Assembly: GCA_934796775.1 (NCBI GenBank)
Contig: CAKVPH010000001.1
Location: 1 to 64,000 of the forward strand
Origin: an uncultured Clostridia bacterium
Lineage (GTDB): Bacteria; Bacillota; Clostridia; Christensenellales; Borkfalkiaceae
Reading direction: 5' to 3'
DNA: 64,000 nucleotides
Shown: piece after piece, positions 7,420 through 16,231 of the stretch
Numbering within the stretch: the first letter of the stretch is position 1
Layout of the letters: the number at the start of each line of letters is the position of its first letter
Notes under the pieces: generated by a model
What the model saw: the letters and a program-made list of their open reading frames with translations, nothing else
Databases searched by the model: none
What the model was told of the DNA's origin: nothing
Position numbers and translations under genes: made by a program

Positions 7420-8484
7420 ATGAATAAAAGTATTTTTATCGGTTCTTTAAAGGCTGCTTTTGCGATAATAGGTGCAGTAATAGGCGCAGGGTTTATAACA
7501 GGCAGAGAGATTATGAAATTTTTCTTCGGAAACAATCAGCCTGTACTTTTTTGTATTTTGTTGGTTGCGTTTACGGTTTTTGTTTACGTTACGCTTGCAA
7601 ATAAAAACCCGGTGATTGAATCGGTGATGCAAAAAAGCAATTTTATAATCAATATTCTTTGCGTTTTAACGGTTGCTTCTATGCTGGGCGCAACCGATAG
7701 TTTGGCTCGCGATTTAAAAATGAGTGGGGAATTGCCTGTTTTTTCGGTGTTGATGCTTATTTTTTCGGTTTTTATATGCATAGGCGGAATAGAAAAATTA
7801 ACTAAATTCAATTTAATTTTAGTTCCCGTAATGCTTATAGTTTTGTTTGCGATAATAGGCGGCGGCTTGATTTTTTCGGATAATAAAGATATCGGATTTT
7901 CTCGCTCTTTTGATTTTTTATCGCCGCTTTCGTATTCGTGCATGAATGTAATGCTCACGCAACCGCTTTTAATAAGCATAAAAAAAGAGGAAAAAACCTT
8001 TTCCCCTTTATTGACTTCTTTAATTACGGCTTTTGCGCTTGCGCTTTCCGCCGCTCTTTATTTAACGGTTTTACCTAAGGAATGTTTGATGAGCGATATT
8101 CCGATATTGTATCTTGTAAGCAATACAAAATGGGCATATTATCTTGTTGCTTCGATGATCGCGGCGGGTATAGTTACTACGCTTGTGGGCAGTTTATACC
8201 CGCTTCTTCACGTCATCGAAGGAAAATTACATGTATTATGGGTTATAATGGTTTGTTTGCTTTCGTTTTTGGTTTCCCGCTTGGGATTTTACGTTATAGT
8301 AGATAAAATCTATCCGTTGCTTTCTTTAATTGCCGTAATTTATTATATTGTTATTTTCTGCGTTTTACCGTTAGTTTTTCGAATAAAAGCACGGCAACGT
8401 ACATTAAAGCCGCAAGTACGCACAAAAGAACGGTACTCGTCATTACAAGGTCAAGTTTCAGCACCTGTCCGCCATATACTATAA
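7420..8484 (+). CDS. YkvI-like membrane protein (APC superfamily), 3' end overlaps permease gene
   Basis: A 354-residue polytopic protein with about ten membrane segments. The first contains GAVIGAGFITGREIMKFF, the unwound Gly-rich first helix of APC-type transporters and of YkvI. The natural end of the fold is near FCVLPLVFRIKARQ (about residue 327). The last ~30 residues, RTLKPQVRTKERYSSLQ onward, are hydrophilic and are read through the antisense of the convergent permease gene, so they look like a recent extension after loss of a stop. The ATG has no Shine-Dalgarno; a TAAAAT ends 5 nt before it, suggesting a leaderless mRNA. The substrate is unknown. Confidence 0.75.
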   Translation: MNKSIFIGSLKAAFAIIGAVIGAGFITGREIMKFFFGNNQPVLFCILLVAFTVFVYVTLANKNPVIESVMQKSNFIINILCVLTVASMLGATDSLARDLKMSGELPVFSVLMLIFSVFICIGGIEKLTKFNLILVPVMLIVLFAIIGGGLIFSDNKDIGFSRSFDFLSPLSYSCMNVMLTQPLLISIKKEEKTFSPLLTSLITAFALALSAALYLTVLPKECLMSDIPILYLVSNTKWAYYLVASMIAAGIVTTLVGSLYPLLHVIEGKLHVLWVIMVCLLSFLVSRLGFYVIVDKIYPLLSLIAVIYYIVIFCVLPLVFRIKARQRTLKPQVRTKERYSSLQGQVSAPVRHIL

Positions 8485-9163
8485 GATAGCCTAAGCCTTG
8501 GCGCGAAACGATATATTCGCCCATAATGGAGCCTATCCAGCTTAATCCGACGTTCACTTTAAGTGTTGAAACAAAAGACGGAAGCGAAGCGGGTAATACA
8601 AGTCTGAACAAAATATCGGTTTTATTTGCGCCCATAGAGCGAAGCAATAATATTTTCCCTTTATCGGTCTGGATAAAACCGTTCAGCATGTTTATTGTCG
8701 TTACTATAATCGTAACGAGTACAGTCATAAAAATTATTGCGCCAGTACCTGCGCCGAAAGCGATTATTATTACCGGACCGAGCGCAATTTTGGGTAGGGC
8801 GTTTAACACTATAATGTAAGGTTCAAATATTTTTTGCAGCGCGTTAAAACGCCACAAAAGTATTGCGAACAACATTCCTAATAAAGTTGCAATCAAAAAA
8901 CCTATTATGGTTTCGTACAGTGTTGTGAAAACGTGGTTGAATAAATCTCCGCTGATATAAAGATCGCCTAAAGTTTTGACTATCCTTGTTGGCGAAGAAA
9001 ACAAAAACGAGTCGATTAAATTCGTCTTTGCCGCAATTTCCCAAAGCGCGATAAAAAGCGCAAGTATGAATATTCTGAAGAAATGTATTGTAATTTTCTC
9101 CGCGTTTTCACGTTTTAAGTATTTTATTCTGTTAATCGAAAGGTTTTTATCTTTTGTTCTCAT
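8351..9163 (-). CDS. ABC transporter permease, NitT/TauT (SsuC/TauC) type
   Basis: A 270-residue permease with five to six membrane helices: WEIAAKTNLIDSFLFSSP at the N-terminus, the EAA loop around LLRSMGANKTDILFRLVLPAS, and a final helix ending LLFEKLTVKRRK, the normal end for this family. I start it at ATG 9163, not at the ATG at 9181. Position 9163 gives the ATGA overlap with the ATPase stop and sits behind GGAGGGA, whereas 9181 would place the start inside that ribosome site. It forms an importer with the ATPase and the lipoprotein upstream. Its 3' end overlaps the convergent YkvI-like gene by 134 bp. Confidence 0.9.
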   Translation of the reverse strand: MRTKDKNLSINRIKYLKRENAEKITIHFFRIFILALFIALWEIAAKTNLIDSFLFSSPTRIVKTLGDLYISGDLFNHVFTTLYETIIGFLIATLLGMLFAILLWRFNALQKIFEPYIIVLNALPKIALGPVIIIAFGAGTGAIIFMTVLVTIIVTTINMLNGFIQTDKGKILLLRSMGANKTDILFRLVLPASLPSFVSTLKVNVGLSWIGSIMGEYIVSRQGLGYLIVYGGQVLKLDLVMTSTVLLCVLAALMYVAVLLFEKLTVKRRK

Positions 9164-9918
9164 GCGTTCAGTTCCCTCCATAAAAGTTCGAAAATGGCGG
9201 AAAAACGCGGATTTTCTCGTCGTTTTAACGGAGTAAGGTTTTTGTCGATGTCAATTTCGTTTATCGTATAAACTCTTGCGGGTCTTGCCGTAAGCACGAT
9301 TACCCGGTCGGCTACGGATATAGCCTCGGATATGTCGTGCGTGACTAAGAGCGCGGTTTTCTTTTCGTGTTTTATTATCGAATACACGTCGTCGCAGACG
9401 TTTAACCTTGTCTGATAATCGAGGGCGGAAAAAGGTTCGTCTAAAAGCAGTACGTCAGGTGAGCATGCGAGCGTTCGTATAAGGGCGGCTCGCTGCCTCA
9501 TTCCGCCGGACAGTTCTGACGGGAAGCTCTTTCTGAAATCTTTAAGCCCGTATTTTTCAATAAGTCTTTCGACGTTGTTTTTAACGGCCTCGTCTTTTTT
9601 TATTCTTCTCAGCTTTAATGGAAGATAGACGTTTTCCTCTATGGTGAGCCATTCAAAAAGCTCGTCGCGTTGAAGCATGTATCCGATGTTTGTGGACGGT
9701 TTTAAAACTTTTTTGCCGTTGAGTTTTATGTCTCCTTCATAGGGCAACAGTCCTGCGATTACGGAAAGAATGCTCGTTTTACCGCAGCCCGATCTTCCTA
9801 TTATCGCAACGAACTCTCCTTTTGAAACGGAGAATTCAAGATTTTCAACCGCTTTTACTTCCGTCTTTTTCGTTTGGTACGATACGCTTAAGTTTTTTAT
9901 TTCAAGTAGTTTTTCCAT
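9160..9918 (-). CDS. ABC transporter ATP-binding protein, NitT/TauT (SsuB/TauB) type
   Basis: A 252-residue ATPase. Walker A is GRSGCGKTS (about 41-49), the Q-loop lies in IGYMLQRDELFEW, the signature is LSGGMRQRAAL, Walker B is VLLLDEPFSALD and the switch His is in VTHD. The LLQRDxLxxWxxxxxNV pattern around the Q-loop is characteristic of nitrate, sulfonate, taurine and thiamine-precursor importers. It powers the permease encoded by the overlapping downstream gene. The substrate-binding lipoprotein lies 79 bp upstream, on the same strand. A CGGAG site precedes the ATG. Confidence 0.92.
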   Translation of the reverse strand: MEKLLEIKNLSVSYQTKKTEVKAVENLEFSVSKGEFVAIIGRSGCGKTSILSVIAGLLPYEGDIKLNGKKVLKPSTNIGYMLQRDELFEWLTIEENVYLPLKLRRIKKDEAVKNNVERLIEKYGLKDFRKSFPSELSGGMRQRAALIRTLACSPDVLLLDEPFSALDYQTRLNVCDDVYSIIKHEKKTALLVTHDISEAISVADRVIVLTARPARVYTINEIDIDKNLTPLKRRENPRFSAIFELLWRELNA

Positions 9919-9997
9919 ATTGTTTTCTCCGTTGTAAAACTCTCTAATATTTTAAGTGTTTATAATTATGCCTGACATAAAAATCCTAAAAACACCT

Positions 9998-11002
9998 TTA
10001 TCTATCGAATATTTCGTGATAAATTATGTTTGAGTATTCTGTTAATATAAGCTTGTCGAACGGTACGTCGCGTTCAAGTTCTCCTGCGTTTGTCATTATG
10101 TTTTTCAATCTTTCAAACGACTCGGGTTTCATGGTCATGTTTTCCATCCAAGCGTCTATTTCGTTATAACGGTTAATCGAAGCGATTATACTTTCGCCGC
10201 TTGTGGACGGGAATTGTCCTTTTAATGCGTTAACGAGTTCGTCCTGTTTTGCCGATTTTATAAAATCAATCGCTTTGTAAATGGCGCGTAAAAAATTCTT
10301 AACCGTTTCTTCGTTTTTGGTGATATATTCGTCTGACGCCATAAACGCGGTATAGGGGACTTCTCCGCTTTCTTTACCTACGCTTGACACAACAAAACCT
10401 TTACCGGCTTTTTCAAATTCCGAAGCCGTAGGCTCAAATAAAGTACAGTAATCGCCCGTACCTCCTTCAAAGGCCGCGGCGGTAAGGTTGAATTGTATAT
10501 CGTAGTTGAGTTTTATGTTTTTCTTATCGGTATAGCCTTTTTCTTTTAAAAGGTATTCGAGCGTCATAGCGGGAACGCCGCCTTTTCTGCCGGCGATAAT
10601 TTCTTTATCGGTAAGGTTTGAATAATCAAAATTTTTCTCGTCGGTTCTTGAAATTAAAAATGAACCGTCACGTTTTGTAAGTTGCGCAAAAACTTTGGGG
10701 TAGTTTTCTTTTCCGTTTAAGTACACGTACATTGCGGCTTCCGGTCCCATAAGTCCTATATCTGCCGAACCCGATAAAATTGCGGTCATGGATTTATCTG
10801 CGCCGCCGCCGTTTGTTAATTCTACTTCAAGGTTGTATTCGGTAAAATAACCGTTTTCTATCGCAACGTATAAAGGTGCGTAAAAAATTGAGTGAGTAAC
10901 TTCGTTTAATCGTATCTTTTTTATGGTATTATCTGTTTTTGTGCAGCCGAAACATGCGATTGCTATAAAAACAGCAGCTATCAACAGTGAAATTTTTTTC
11001 AT
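9998..11002 (-). CDS. ABC substrate-binding lipoprotein, NMT1/SsuA-like
   Basis: A 334-residue lipoprotein. The signal sequence ends in a lipobox with Cys20 (IACFGC). The mature part starts with a beta strand and HSIFYAPLYVAIENGYF, the fold opening shared by SsuA, TauA and ThiY/NMT1 proteins. GGGADKSMTAILSGSADIG continues the pattern. It should capture the ligand outside the membrane for the permease/ATPase pair downstream. The ligand could be an alkanesulfonate, a pyrimidine precursor, riboflavin or another small organic compound. There is no TPP or other riboswitch in the 150 bp upstream, so a thiamine role gains no support. An AAGGAGC site precedes the ATG. Confidence 0.85.
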   Translation of the reverse strand: MKKISLLIAAVFIAIACFGCTKTDNTIKKIRLNEVTHSIFYAPLYVAIENGYFTEYNLEVELTNGGGADKSMTAILSGSADIGLMGPEAAMYVYLNGKENYPKVFAQLTKRDGSFLISRTDEKNFDYSNLTDKEIIAGRKGGVPAMTLEYLLKEKGYTDKKNIKLNYDIQFNLTAAAFEGGTGDYCTLFEPTASEFEKAGKGFVVSSVGKESGEVPYTAFMASDEYITKNEETVKNFLRAIYKAIDFIKSAKQDELVNALKGQFPSTSGESIIASINRYNEIDAWMENMTMKPESFERLKNIMTNAGELERDVPFDKLILTEYSNIIYHEIFDR

Positions 11003-11087
11003 AATGCTCCTTAATTTTTTTTCTTGCGATGCATTTGCAATTATCGTAAATTAAATTACAATATATCGTATGTTAGCAAACAAATAT

Positions 11088-11116
11088 TTGACAATTATTT
11101 CTCTTTCTTATATAAT
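11088..11116 (+). promoter_or_regulatory. Consensus promoter of valS
   Basis: TTGACA (11088-11093), 17 bp, TATAAT (11111-11116): both hexamers are perfect. The predicted start is near 11123, leaving a leader of about 36 nt, too short for a T-box, so valS lacks the tRNA-sensing control that thrS has. Confidence 0.85.
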
Positions 11117-11158
11117 AACTAAGTGTTAGATTATAATAAATTTCGAAGGTATTGTTTT

Positions 11159-13789
11159 ATGGAACTCAACAAAACTTACAACCCAAAGGATTTTGAACGT
11201 CGGATTTACGATAAATGGATTGAAAAAAAATATTTTGAAGCTCATCCGAACGAGAAAAAACTCCCTTATACAATCGTAATGCCGCCACCTAATATTACGG
11301 GTCAACTTCATATAGGTCATGCGCTTAATATGACTTTGCAGGATTCTGTAATTCGTTTTAAACGTATGCAAGGGTACGAAGCGTTATGGCTTCCCGGAAC
11401 GGATCACGCTTCGATTGCTACGGAAGTAAAAATAGTTGAGAAAATTAAAAAAGAAGAGGGTAAAACCAAGCAGGAAATAGGCAGAGAAGCTTTTCTTGAA
11501 CGTGCGTGGGCATGGAAAAAAGCCTATGGCGACAGGATAACCGAACAAGTAAAAAGTCTGGGGGCTTCATGCGACTGGTCGAAGCTTTCTTTTACCATGG
11601 ACGAGCGTTGTTCAAAAGCCGTTACTTATGTATTCAATAAATTATACAAAAAAGGTTTAATTTACAGAGGATCGAGAATAATTAACTGGTGTCCGTGCTG
11701 TAAAACCGCTTTATCGGATGCAGAAGTGGAATATGCAGACGAAGCGTCTAATTTCTGGCATTTAAGATATAAAATCAAGGACGGCGACGGCTATATCACG
11801 GTTGCCACTACCAGACCCGAAACTATGCTCGGCGATACTGCGGTAGCGGTAAACCCCAAGGATAAACGCTATACCGCTTTAGTCGGCAAAACCGTTATTC
11901 TTCCTTTGATAAACAAAGAAATTCCTATCGTTGCGGATTTGTATGTGGACATGCAATTCGGAACGGGTGCGGTAAAAATTACGCCTGCTCACGATCCTAA
12001 CGACTTTGAAGTCGGTTTAAGGCATAACCTTCCCGTTGTAAGGGTTATGAACGACGACGGAACCATGAATGAAAATGCGGGCAAATACGTTGGAATGGAC
12101 AGATACGACGCCCGCAAGGCGATAGTGGAAGATTTAAAAGAATGCGACGCACTTGTAAAAATCGAACCGCACACCCATAACGTAGGGCATTGTTATCGTT
12201 GCCATTCTACAGTCGAGCCTATTGTTTCAAAACAATGGTTCGTAAAAATGGAAAGCTTGGCTAAACCCGCTATAGAGGCCGTAAGAAACAAGAGTATAAA
12301 ATTCACGCCCAAACGCTTTACAAAAACCTATTACAACTGGATGGAAAACATCAAAGACTGGTGTATTTCGCGTCAGTTATGGTGGGGGCATCGTATTCCT
12401 GCTTATTATTGCGACGAATGCGGTGAACTTGTGGTTGCCGAAACTGCGCCCGTAAAATGTCCTAAATGCGGCTGTACGCATTTTAAACAGGACGAGGACG
12501 TTCTCGATACATGGTTTTCTTCTGCGCTCTGGCCGTTTTCCACGCTCGGATTCCCCGAACATACGCCGGATTACGATTATTTTTATCCGACCGATACGCT
12601 TATAACCGCTTACGATATTATTTTCTTCTGGGTTGCAAGAATGATTTTCAGCGGTATAGAACACACGGGAAAAGTGCCGTTTAAAGACGTTCTGATACAT
12701 GGTATTGTTCGTGACAGCGAAGGCAGAAAAATGAGCAAGTCGCTCGGCAACGGAATAGATCCGTTGGAAATTATAGATAAGTACGGTGCGGACACGTTGA
12801 GATTTTCACTTGTAAACGGCGTTTCTGCCGGTAACGACACGCGTTTTTCGCAGGATAAAATAGAAGGAACGAGAAACTTTATAAATAAACTCTGGAATGC
12901 AAGCCGTTTTGTTCTTATGAACGCCGAAAACGCGGAAATTAAAGAGCTTTCAGACTGCAAACTTAACGTTGCGGACAAGTGGATCATTTCAAAATTAAAC
13001 GATACCGTAAAAGCGGTAACGCTTAATATGGAAAAATTCGAAATAGGTCTTGCCGCTACCTTTGCGCACGACTTTTTATGGTATGACTTCTGCGACTGGT
13101 ATATCGAACTCAGTAAACCTGCTTTATACGGCGAAAACGAACGCGTTAAATCCGACACGGTAAGCGTGCTTATCTATGTTTTAAAACAATCTTTAAAACT
13201 ACTGCATCCTATAATTCCGTTTATCACAGAGGAAATTTACAGCAATATTCCCGGCGTTACGGAAAGCATAATGGTACAGGATTATCCCAAATATAATTCC
13301 AAATTCACTTACAGAAAAGATAAATCGGCCGCCGAAACGGTTATGGCTATAATAAAAGGCTTGCGGAATCTTCGCGCTACCGTTAATGCGCCTATGTCTA
13401 AAAAAGTGGATCTGTTTATCGTTACCGAAAACGAGAAGCTTATACGTCGTACTTCGTCGTACATAGAAAAACTCGCCGGAGTTGAAAATATTTCGTTTGT
13501 AGCATCAAAAAACGATATCGGTGAAAAAGTTTTATCCGTAATGCTTGCGGGATTCGAAATTTACGTTCCGCTCGGAGAGCTCGTTGACGTAGAAAAAGAA
13601 ACTGCAAGACTTAAAGCCGAACTTGAAAAAGTAAACGAAGAAATCGCATTCTCGGAAAATAAACTTAATAATCCCGGATTTGCCGCAAAAGCACCTAAAA
13701 CTGTAGTGGATAAAGAGCGTGAAAAGCTTGACAAAAACCTTGAAATAAAAGAAAAATTATTGTCAAGTCTTTCGGAATACGAAAAATAA
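11159..13789 (+). CDS. valS: Valine--tRNA ligase
   Basis: An 876-residue class Ia synthetase that charges tRNA-Val. The HIGH motif is in PPPNITGQLHIGHALNM, the KMSKS loop is GRKMSKSLGNGIDP, and the CP1 editing domain contains VATTRPETMLGDTAVAVNP. Paired Cys motifs (WCPCCKTALSDAEVEY and CDECGELV...CPKCGC) suggest zinc binding, and a C-terminal coiled coil begins near EKETARLKAELEKVNEE, typical of bacterial ValRS. I start at ATG 11159 behind GAAGG; the GTG at 11123 falls on the predicted transcription start. The length is normal for the family. Confidence 0.97.
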   Translation: MELNKTYNPKDFERRIYDKWIEKKYFEAHPNEKKLPYTIVMPPPNITGQLHIGHALNMTLQDSVIRFKRMQGYEALWLPGTDHASIATEVKIVEKIKKEEGKTKQEIGREAFLERAWAWKKAYGDRITEQVKSLGASCDWSKLSFTMDERCSKAVTYVFNKLYKKGLIYRGSRIINWCPCCKTALSDAEVEYADEASNFWHLRYKIKDGDGYITVATTRPETMLGDTAVAVNPKDKRYTALVGKTVILPLINKEIPIVADLYVDMQFGTGAVKITPAHDPNDFEVGLRHNLPVVRVMNDDGTMNENAGKYVGMDRYDARKAIVEDLKECDALVKIEPHTHNVGHCYRCHSTVEPIVSKQWFVKMESLAKPAIEAVRNKSIKFTPKRFTKTYYNWMENIKDWCISRQLWWGHRIPAYYCDECGELVVAETAPVKCPKCGCTHFKQDEDVLDTWFSSALWPFSTLGFPEHTPDYDYFYPTDTLITAYDIIFFWVARMIFSGIEHTGKVPFKDVLIHGIVRDSEGRKMSKSLGNGIDPLEIIDKYGADTLRFSLVNGVSAGNDTRFSQDKIEGTRNFINKLWNASRFVLMNAENAEIKELSDCKLNVADKWIISKLNDTVKAVTLNMEKFEIGLAATFAHDFLWYDFCDWYIELSKPALYGENERVKSDTVSVLIYVLKQSLKLLHPIIPFITEEIYSNIPGVTESIMVQDYPKYNSKFTYRKDKSAAETVMAIIKGLRNLRATVNAPMSKKVDLFIVTENEKLIRRTSSYIEKLAGVENISFVASKNDIGEKVLSVMLAGFEIYVPLGELVDVEKETARLKAELEKVNEEIAFSENKLNNPGFAAKAPKTVVDKEREKLDKNLEIKEKLLSSLSEYEK

Positions 13790-13846
13790 AAAACTAAAAA
13801 TTATAAGTTACGATACAATGAGTAAAATTGTTTGATGTAACTGAAT

Positions 13847-13884
13847 AAAGCGCGAACTACCTTTTTTTGGTAAGCTCGCGCTTT
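13847..13884 (+). promoter_or_regulatory. Hairpin just upstream of the RNase J ribosome site
   Basis: AAAGCGCGA (13847-13855) pairs perfectly with TCGCGCTTT (13876-13884), with an inner ACC/GGT pairing around a T-rich loop. Only TTT follows, so it is a poor terminator. The GGAG of the next gene lies 4 nt downstream. It may be a valS terminator or a leader structure of rnj. Confidence 0.5.
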
Positions 13885-13895
13885 AACGGAGTGTA

Positions 13896-15554
13896 ATGAA
13901 AAAGAAAAATAAAAGCTTAAAAATCAGATTTTTGGGCGGAGTGGGCGAGATCGGTAAAAATATGACCGCCTTGGAATACGGCAACGATATAATAATTATC
14001 GACGTCGGTCTTACTTTTCCGTCCATCGATATGCCGGGAATTGACTTGGTTATTCCCGACACAACGTATATTTTACAGAATAAAGAAAAAGTCCGCGGCA
14101 TAGTTTTAACGCACGGACACGAGGATCATATAGGCGGGCTACCGTATCTTTTAAAAGATTTAAGCGGCGTTCCCGTTTACGGCACAAAGCTTACGCTTGC
14201 GCTTTCAGAGAATAAATTTCGCGAGCAAAACGTAAAAGGCGTAAAGATGACTGCGGTCAAGCCGTCAAGCCGTATAAATTTAGGATGTTTTCAGGTTGAA
14301 TTTATAAACGTAAACCATTCTATTCCGGGTTCCTGTGCGCTCGCAATAACCACGCCCGTAGGTATGGTTGTTCATTCCGGCGATTTTAAAGTGGACTTAA
14401 CTCCTATAAACGGAGAAATAGCCGATATAAACCGTTTTTCGGAAATAGGCAAAAAGGGCGTACTTCTCTTTTTGTGTGAATCCACAAATGTAGAGCGTAA
14501 GGGCTATACTATGAGCGAACAGGTTGTTAAAGAAACGTTTGAAAGTCTGTTCGCCTCAAATTTGAAAAAACGCCTTATAATCGCCACGTTTGCAAGTAAC
14601 GTCTATCGCATTCAACAAATAATAAATCTTGCGCAAAAGTATAAGCGTAAAGTTGCGCTTTCGGGACGCAGTATGATAAATGTAACCGAAGCAGCCGCAA
14701 AAATAGGCGAGATGCAGATTCCCGAAGGCGTAATTGTCGATATAGATAAAATAAAAAATATTCAGGATAAAGATCTCGTAATTATTTCTACCGGCAGTCA
14801 GGGTGAACCTATGAGTGCTCTTACGCGTATGGCGTCGGACGATTACTCGCAGGTTCAGATAGGGGCTAACGATACAATAATTATTTCGGCAAGCCCTATT
14901 CCCGGTAACGAAAAGAGTATTTATAACGTAATCAATAATCTTTACCGCAAAGGAGCGGAAGTTGTATACGACGATATAAAGAGTATTCACGTTTCGGGGC
15001 ATGCTTGTCAGGAAGAATTAAAAATTCTCCACTCTCTTTTAAAACCGAAATTCTTTATTCCGGTTCACGGAGAATACAGACATTTAAAAAAGCATTGCAT
15101 GCTTGCAAAGGAACTCGGCATGCGTGAAAGCAATATGCTTATATGCGATATAGGCGATACGGTTGAAGTAACCGAGAGGTCTATGAAATTCGGCGAAAAA
15201 TTTCACGCGGGCAGTAAGCTTGTTGACGGACTTACCATTGACGATACTAACACCGTTGTTCGCGACAGAATACACCTTGCCGAAGACGGTATAATCGTTG
15301 CGATCTGTTGCGTATCTGCCGAAAACGGGGAGTGCATACAGGAGCCTTCGTTTATATGTAAGGGCATAAGTCTTAACGATCAGCTTATTGCGGATTGCAA
15401 AGGAATAGTCGTTAAAACGCTTGGCGATTTTGATATAAAGGATATCGGCGACAATGCCGAATTCAGGCGTCAACTCAGAAAAAATTTAAAAAACTATATT
15501 TTTAAAAAGACAAAAAACAATCCGATTATTTTGCCTGTAATAACCGAAATTTAA
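13896..15554 (+). CDS. rnj: Ribonuclease J
   Basis: A 552-residue metallo-beta-lactamase/beta-CASP ribonuclease with both endo- and 5'-3' exonuclease activity in Firmicutes mRNA decay and rRNA maturation. LTHGHEDHIGGLP holds the zinc ligands, NHSIPGS and SGDFKVDLTP complete the active site, and FIPVHGEYRHLKKH carries the beta-CASP His residues. The protein starts with FLGGVGEIGKNM, the standard RNase J opening. The length is normal. I cannot say whether it is J1 or J2; only one copy lies in the window. A GGAG site precedes ATG 13896, and a hairpin sits just upstream of that site. Confidence 0.95.
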   Translation: MKKKNKSLKIRFLGGVGEIGKNMTALEYGNDIIIIDVGLTFPSIDMPGIDLVIPDTTYILQNKEKVRGIVLTHGHEDHIGGLPYLLKDLSGVPVYGTKLTLALSENKFREQNVKGVKMTAVKPSSRINLGCFQVEFINVNHSIPGSCALAITTPVGMVVHSGDFKVDLTPINGEIADINRFSEIGKKGVLLFLCESTNVERKGYTMSEQVVKETFESLFASNLKKRLIIATFASNVYRIQQIINLAQKYKRKVALSGRSMINVTEAAAKIGEMQIPEGVIVDIDKIKNIQDKDLVIISTGSQGEPMSALTRMASDDYSQVQIGANDTIIISASPIPGNEKSIYNVINNLYRKGAEVVYDDIKSIHVSGHACQEELKILHSLLKPKFFIPVHGEYRHLKKHCMLAKELGMRESNMLICDIGDTVEVTERSMKFGEKFHAGSKLVDGLTIDDTNTVVRDRIHLAEDGIIVAICCVSAENGECIQEPSFICKGISLNDQLIADCKGIVVKTLGDFDIKDIGDNAEFRRQLRKNLKNYIFKKTKNNPIILPVITEI

Positions 15555-15563
15555 TTTTTTAAA

Positions 15564-16181
15564 ATGAGCGATTTTACAAGATCAAAAGTCAATCTGAATA
15601 TTCCGCCGCGTATAAAAAATATGCGCAAAGAATACAGAGAGAAAGGAATACCTACCATTTTAGACGAAAGCCTTAACGCTCTTTTGCTATGTTTGAAGAT
15701 TAAAAATCCCGAAAAGATTCTTGAAATAGGCACAGCAACGGGAATGAGCGGCATATGTATGCTTGAAACAATTAAAAAGGCAAGGCTTACCACTATAGAA
15801 ACCGACGAGAAATCGTTTAATGCGGCAAAAGAAAATTTTTCAGCCGAAAACTTATCTTTAAGAGTGCGTCAATTTCTTGGTGATGCCGGAGATATAATCA
15901 GATTTTTGGAAAAAGGGTATGACTTTATATTTCTCGACGGAGCAAAAGCAAGGTATTACGATTATCTGCCGGATATAAAACGACTTTTATCCGACGGCGG
16001 AGTATTGTTTGCCGATAACGTTCTTTTTCGCGGATGGGTTGAGCATGAAAAGCCGCCTCATCGCGAAATGACTATTGTAAGAAACCTTCGCTCTTTTATC
16101 GACGAGTTGGTGGCGGATGAAAATTATACCGTAAGCGTTTTAGACATAGGCGACGGGGTGCTTATCGCTTATAAAGGATAG
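15564..16181 (+). CDS. SAM-dependent O-methyltransferase, TrmR (YrrM)-like
   Basis: A 205-residue class I methyltransferase of the catechol-O-methyltransferase-like group. Motif I is LEIGTATGMSGICML, ETDEK provides the acidic ribose-binding residue, and FIFLDGAKARYYDYL plus FADNVLFRGWV hold the metal-binding Asp/Asn residues. In Bacillus subtilis the orthologous YrrM (TrmR) methylates 5-hydroxyuridine at the tRNA wobble position, and it sits next to U32 genes that make the hydroxyl. A U32 gene follows here 50 bp downstream, so the same role is likely. It starts 9 bp after rnj with no obvious Shine-Dalgarno, so coupling to rnj translation is possible. Confidence 0.78.
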   Translation: MSDFTRSKVNLNIPPRIKNMRKEYREKGIPTILDESLNALLLCLKIKNPEKILEIGTATGMSGICMLETIKKARLTTIETDEKSFNAAKENFSAENLSLRVRQFLGDAGDIIRFLEKGYDFIFLDGAKARYYDYLPDIKRLLSDGGVLFADNVLFRGWVEHEKPPHREMTIVRNLRSFIDELVADENYTVSVLDIGDGVLIAYKG

Positions 16182-16194
16182 GCTATTGAATTCG

Positions 16195-16222
16195 TTGTTT
16201 AACCCGGAAAATATTTTATACT
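16195..16222 (+). promoter_or_regulatory. Promoter abutting the U32 gene
   Basis: TTGTTT (16195-16200), 16 bp, TATACT (16217-16222). The ATG begins 9 nt after the -10 and no Shine-Dalgarno intervenes, so the mRNA would be leaderless or nearly so. Confidence 0.5.
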
Positions 16223-16231
16223 AATTTTGTT

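Noticed and set aside
11003..11122. TPP or other riboswitch before the NMT1-like binding protein
   Set aside because: No CTGAGA block or other known aptamer core is visible on the minus strand.
12377..13158. Long minus-strand open frames inside valS
   Set aside because: They are antisense to a fully conserved synthetase, with no ribosome sites or recognisable domains.
14556..15473. Minus-strand open frames inside the RNase J gene
   Set aside because: They are shadows of the conserved sense gene, rich in Tyr and Asn from antisense of AT-rich codons.
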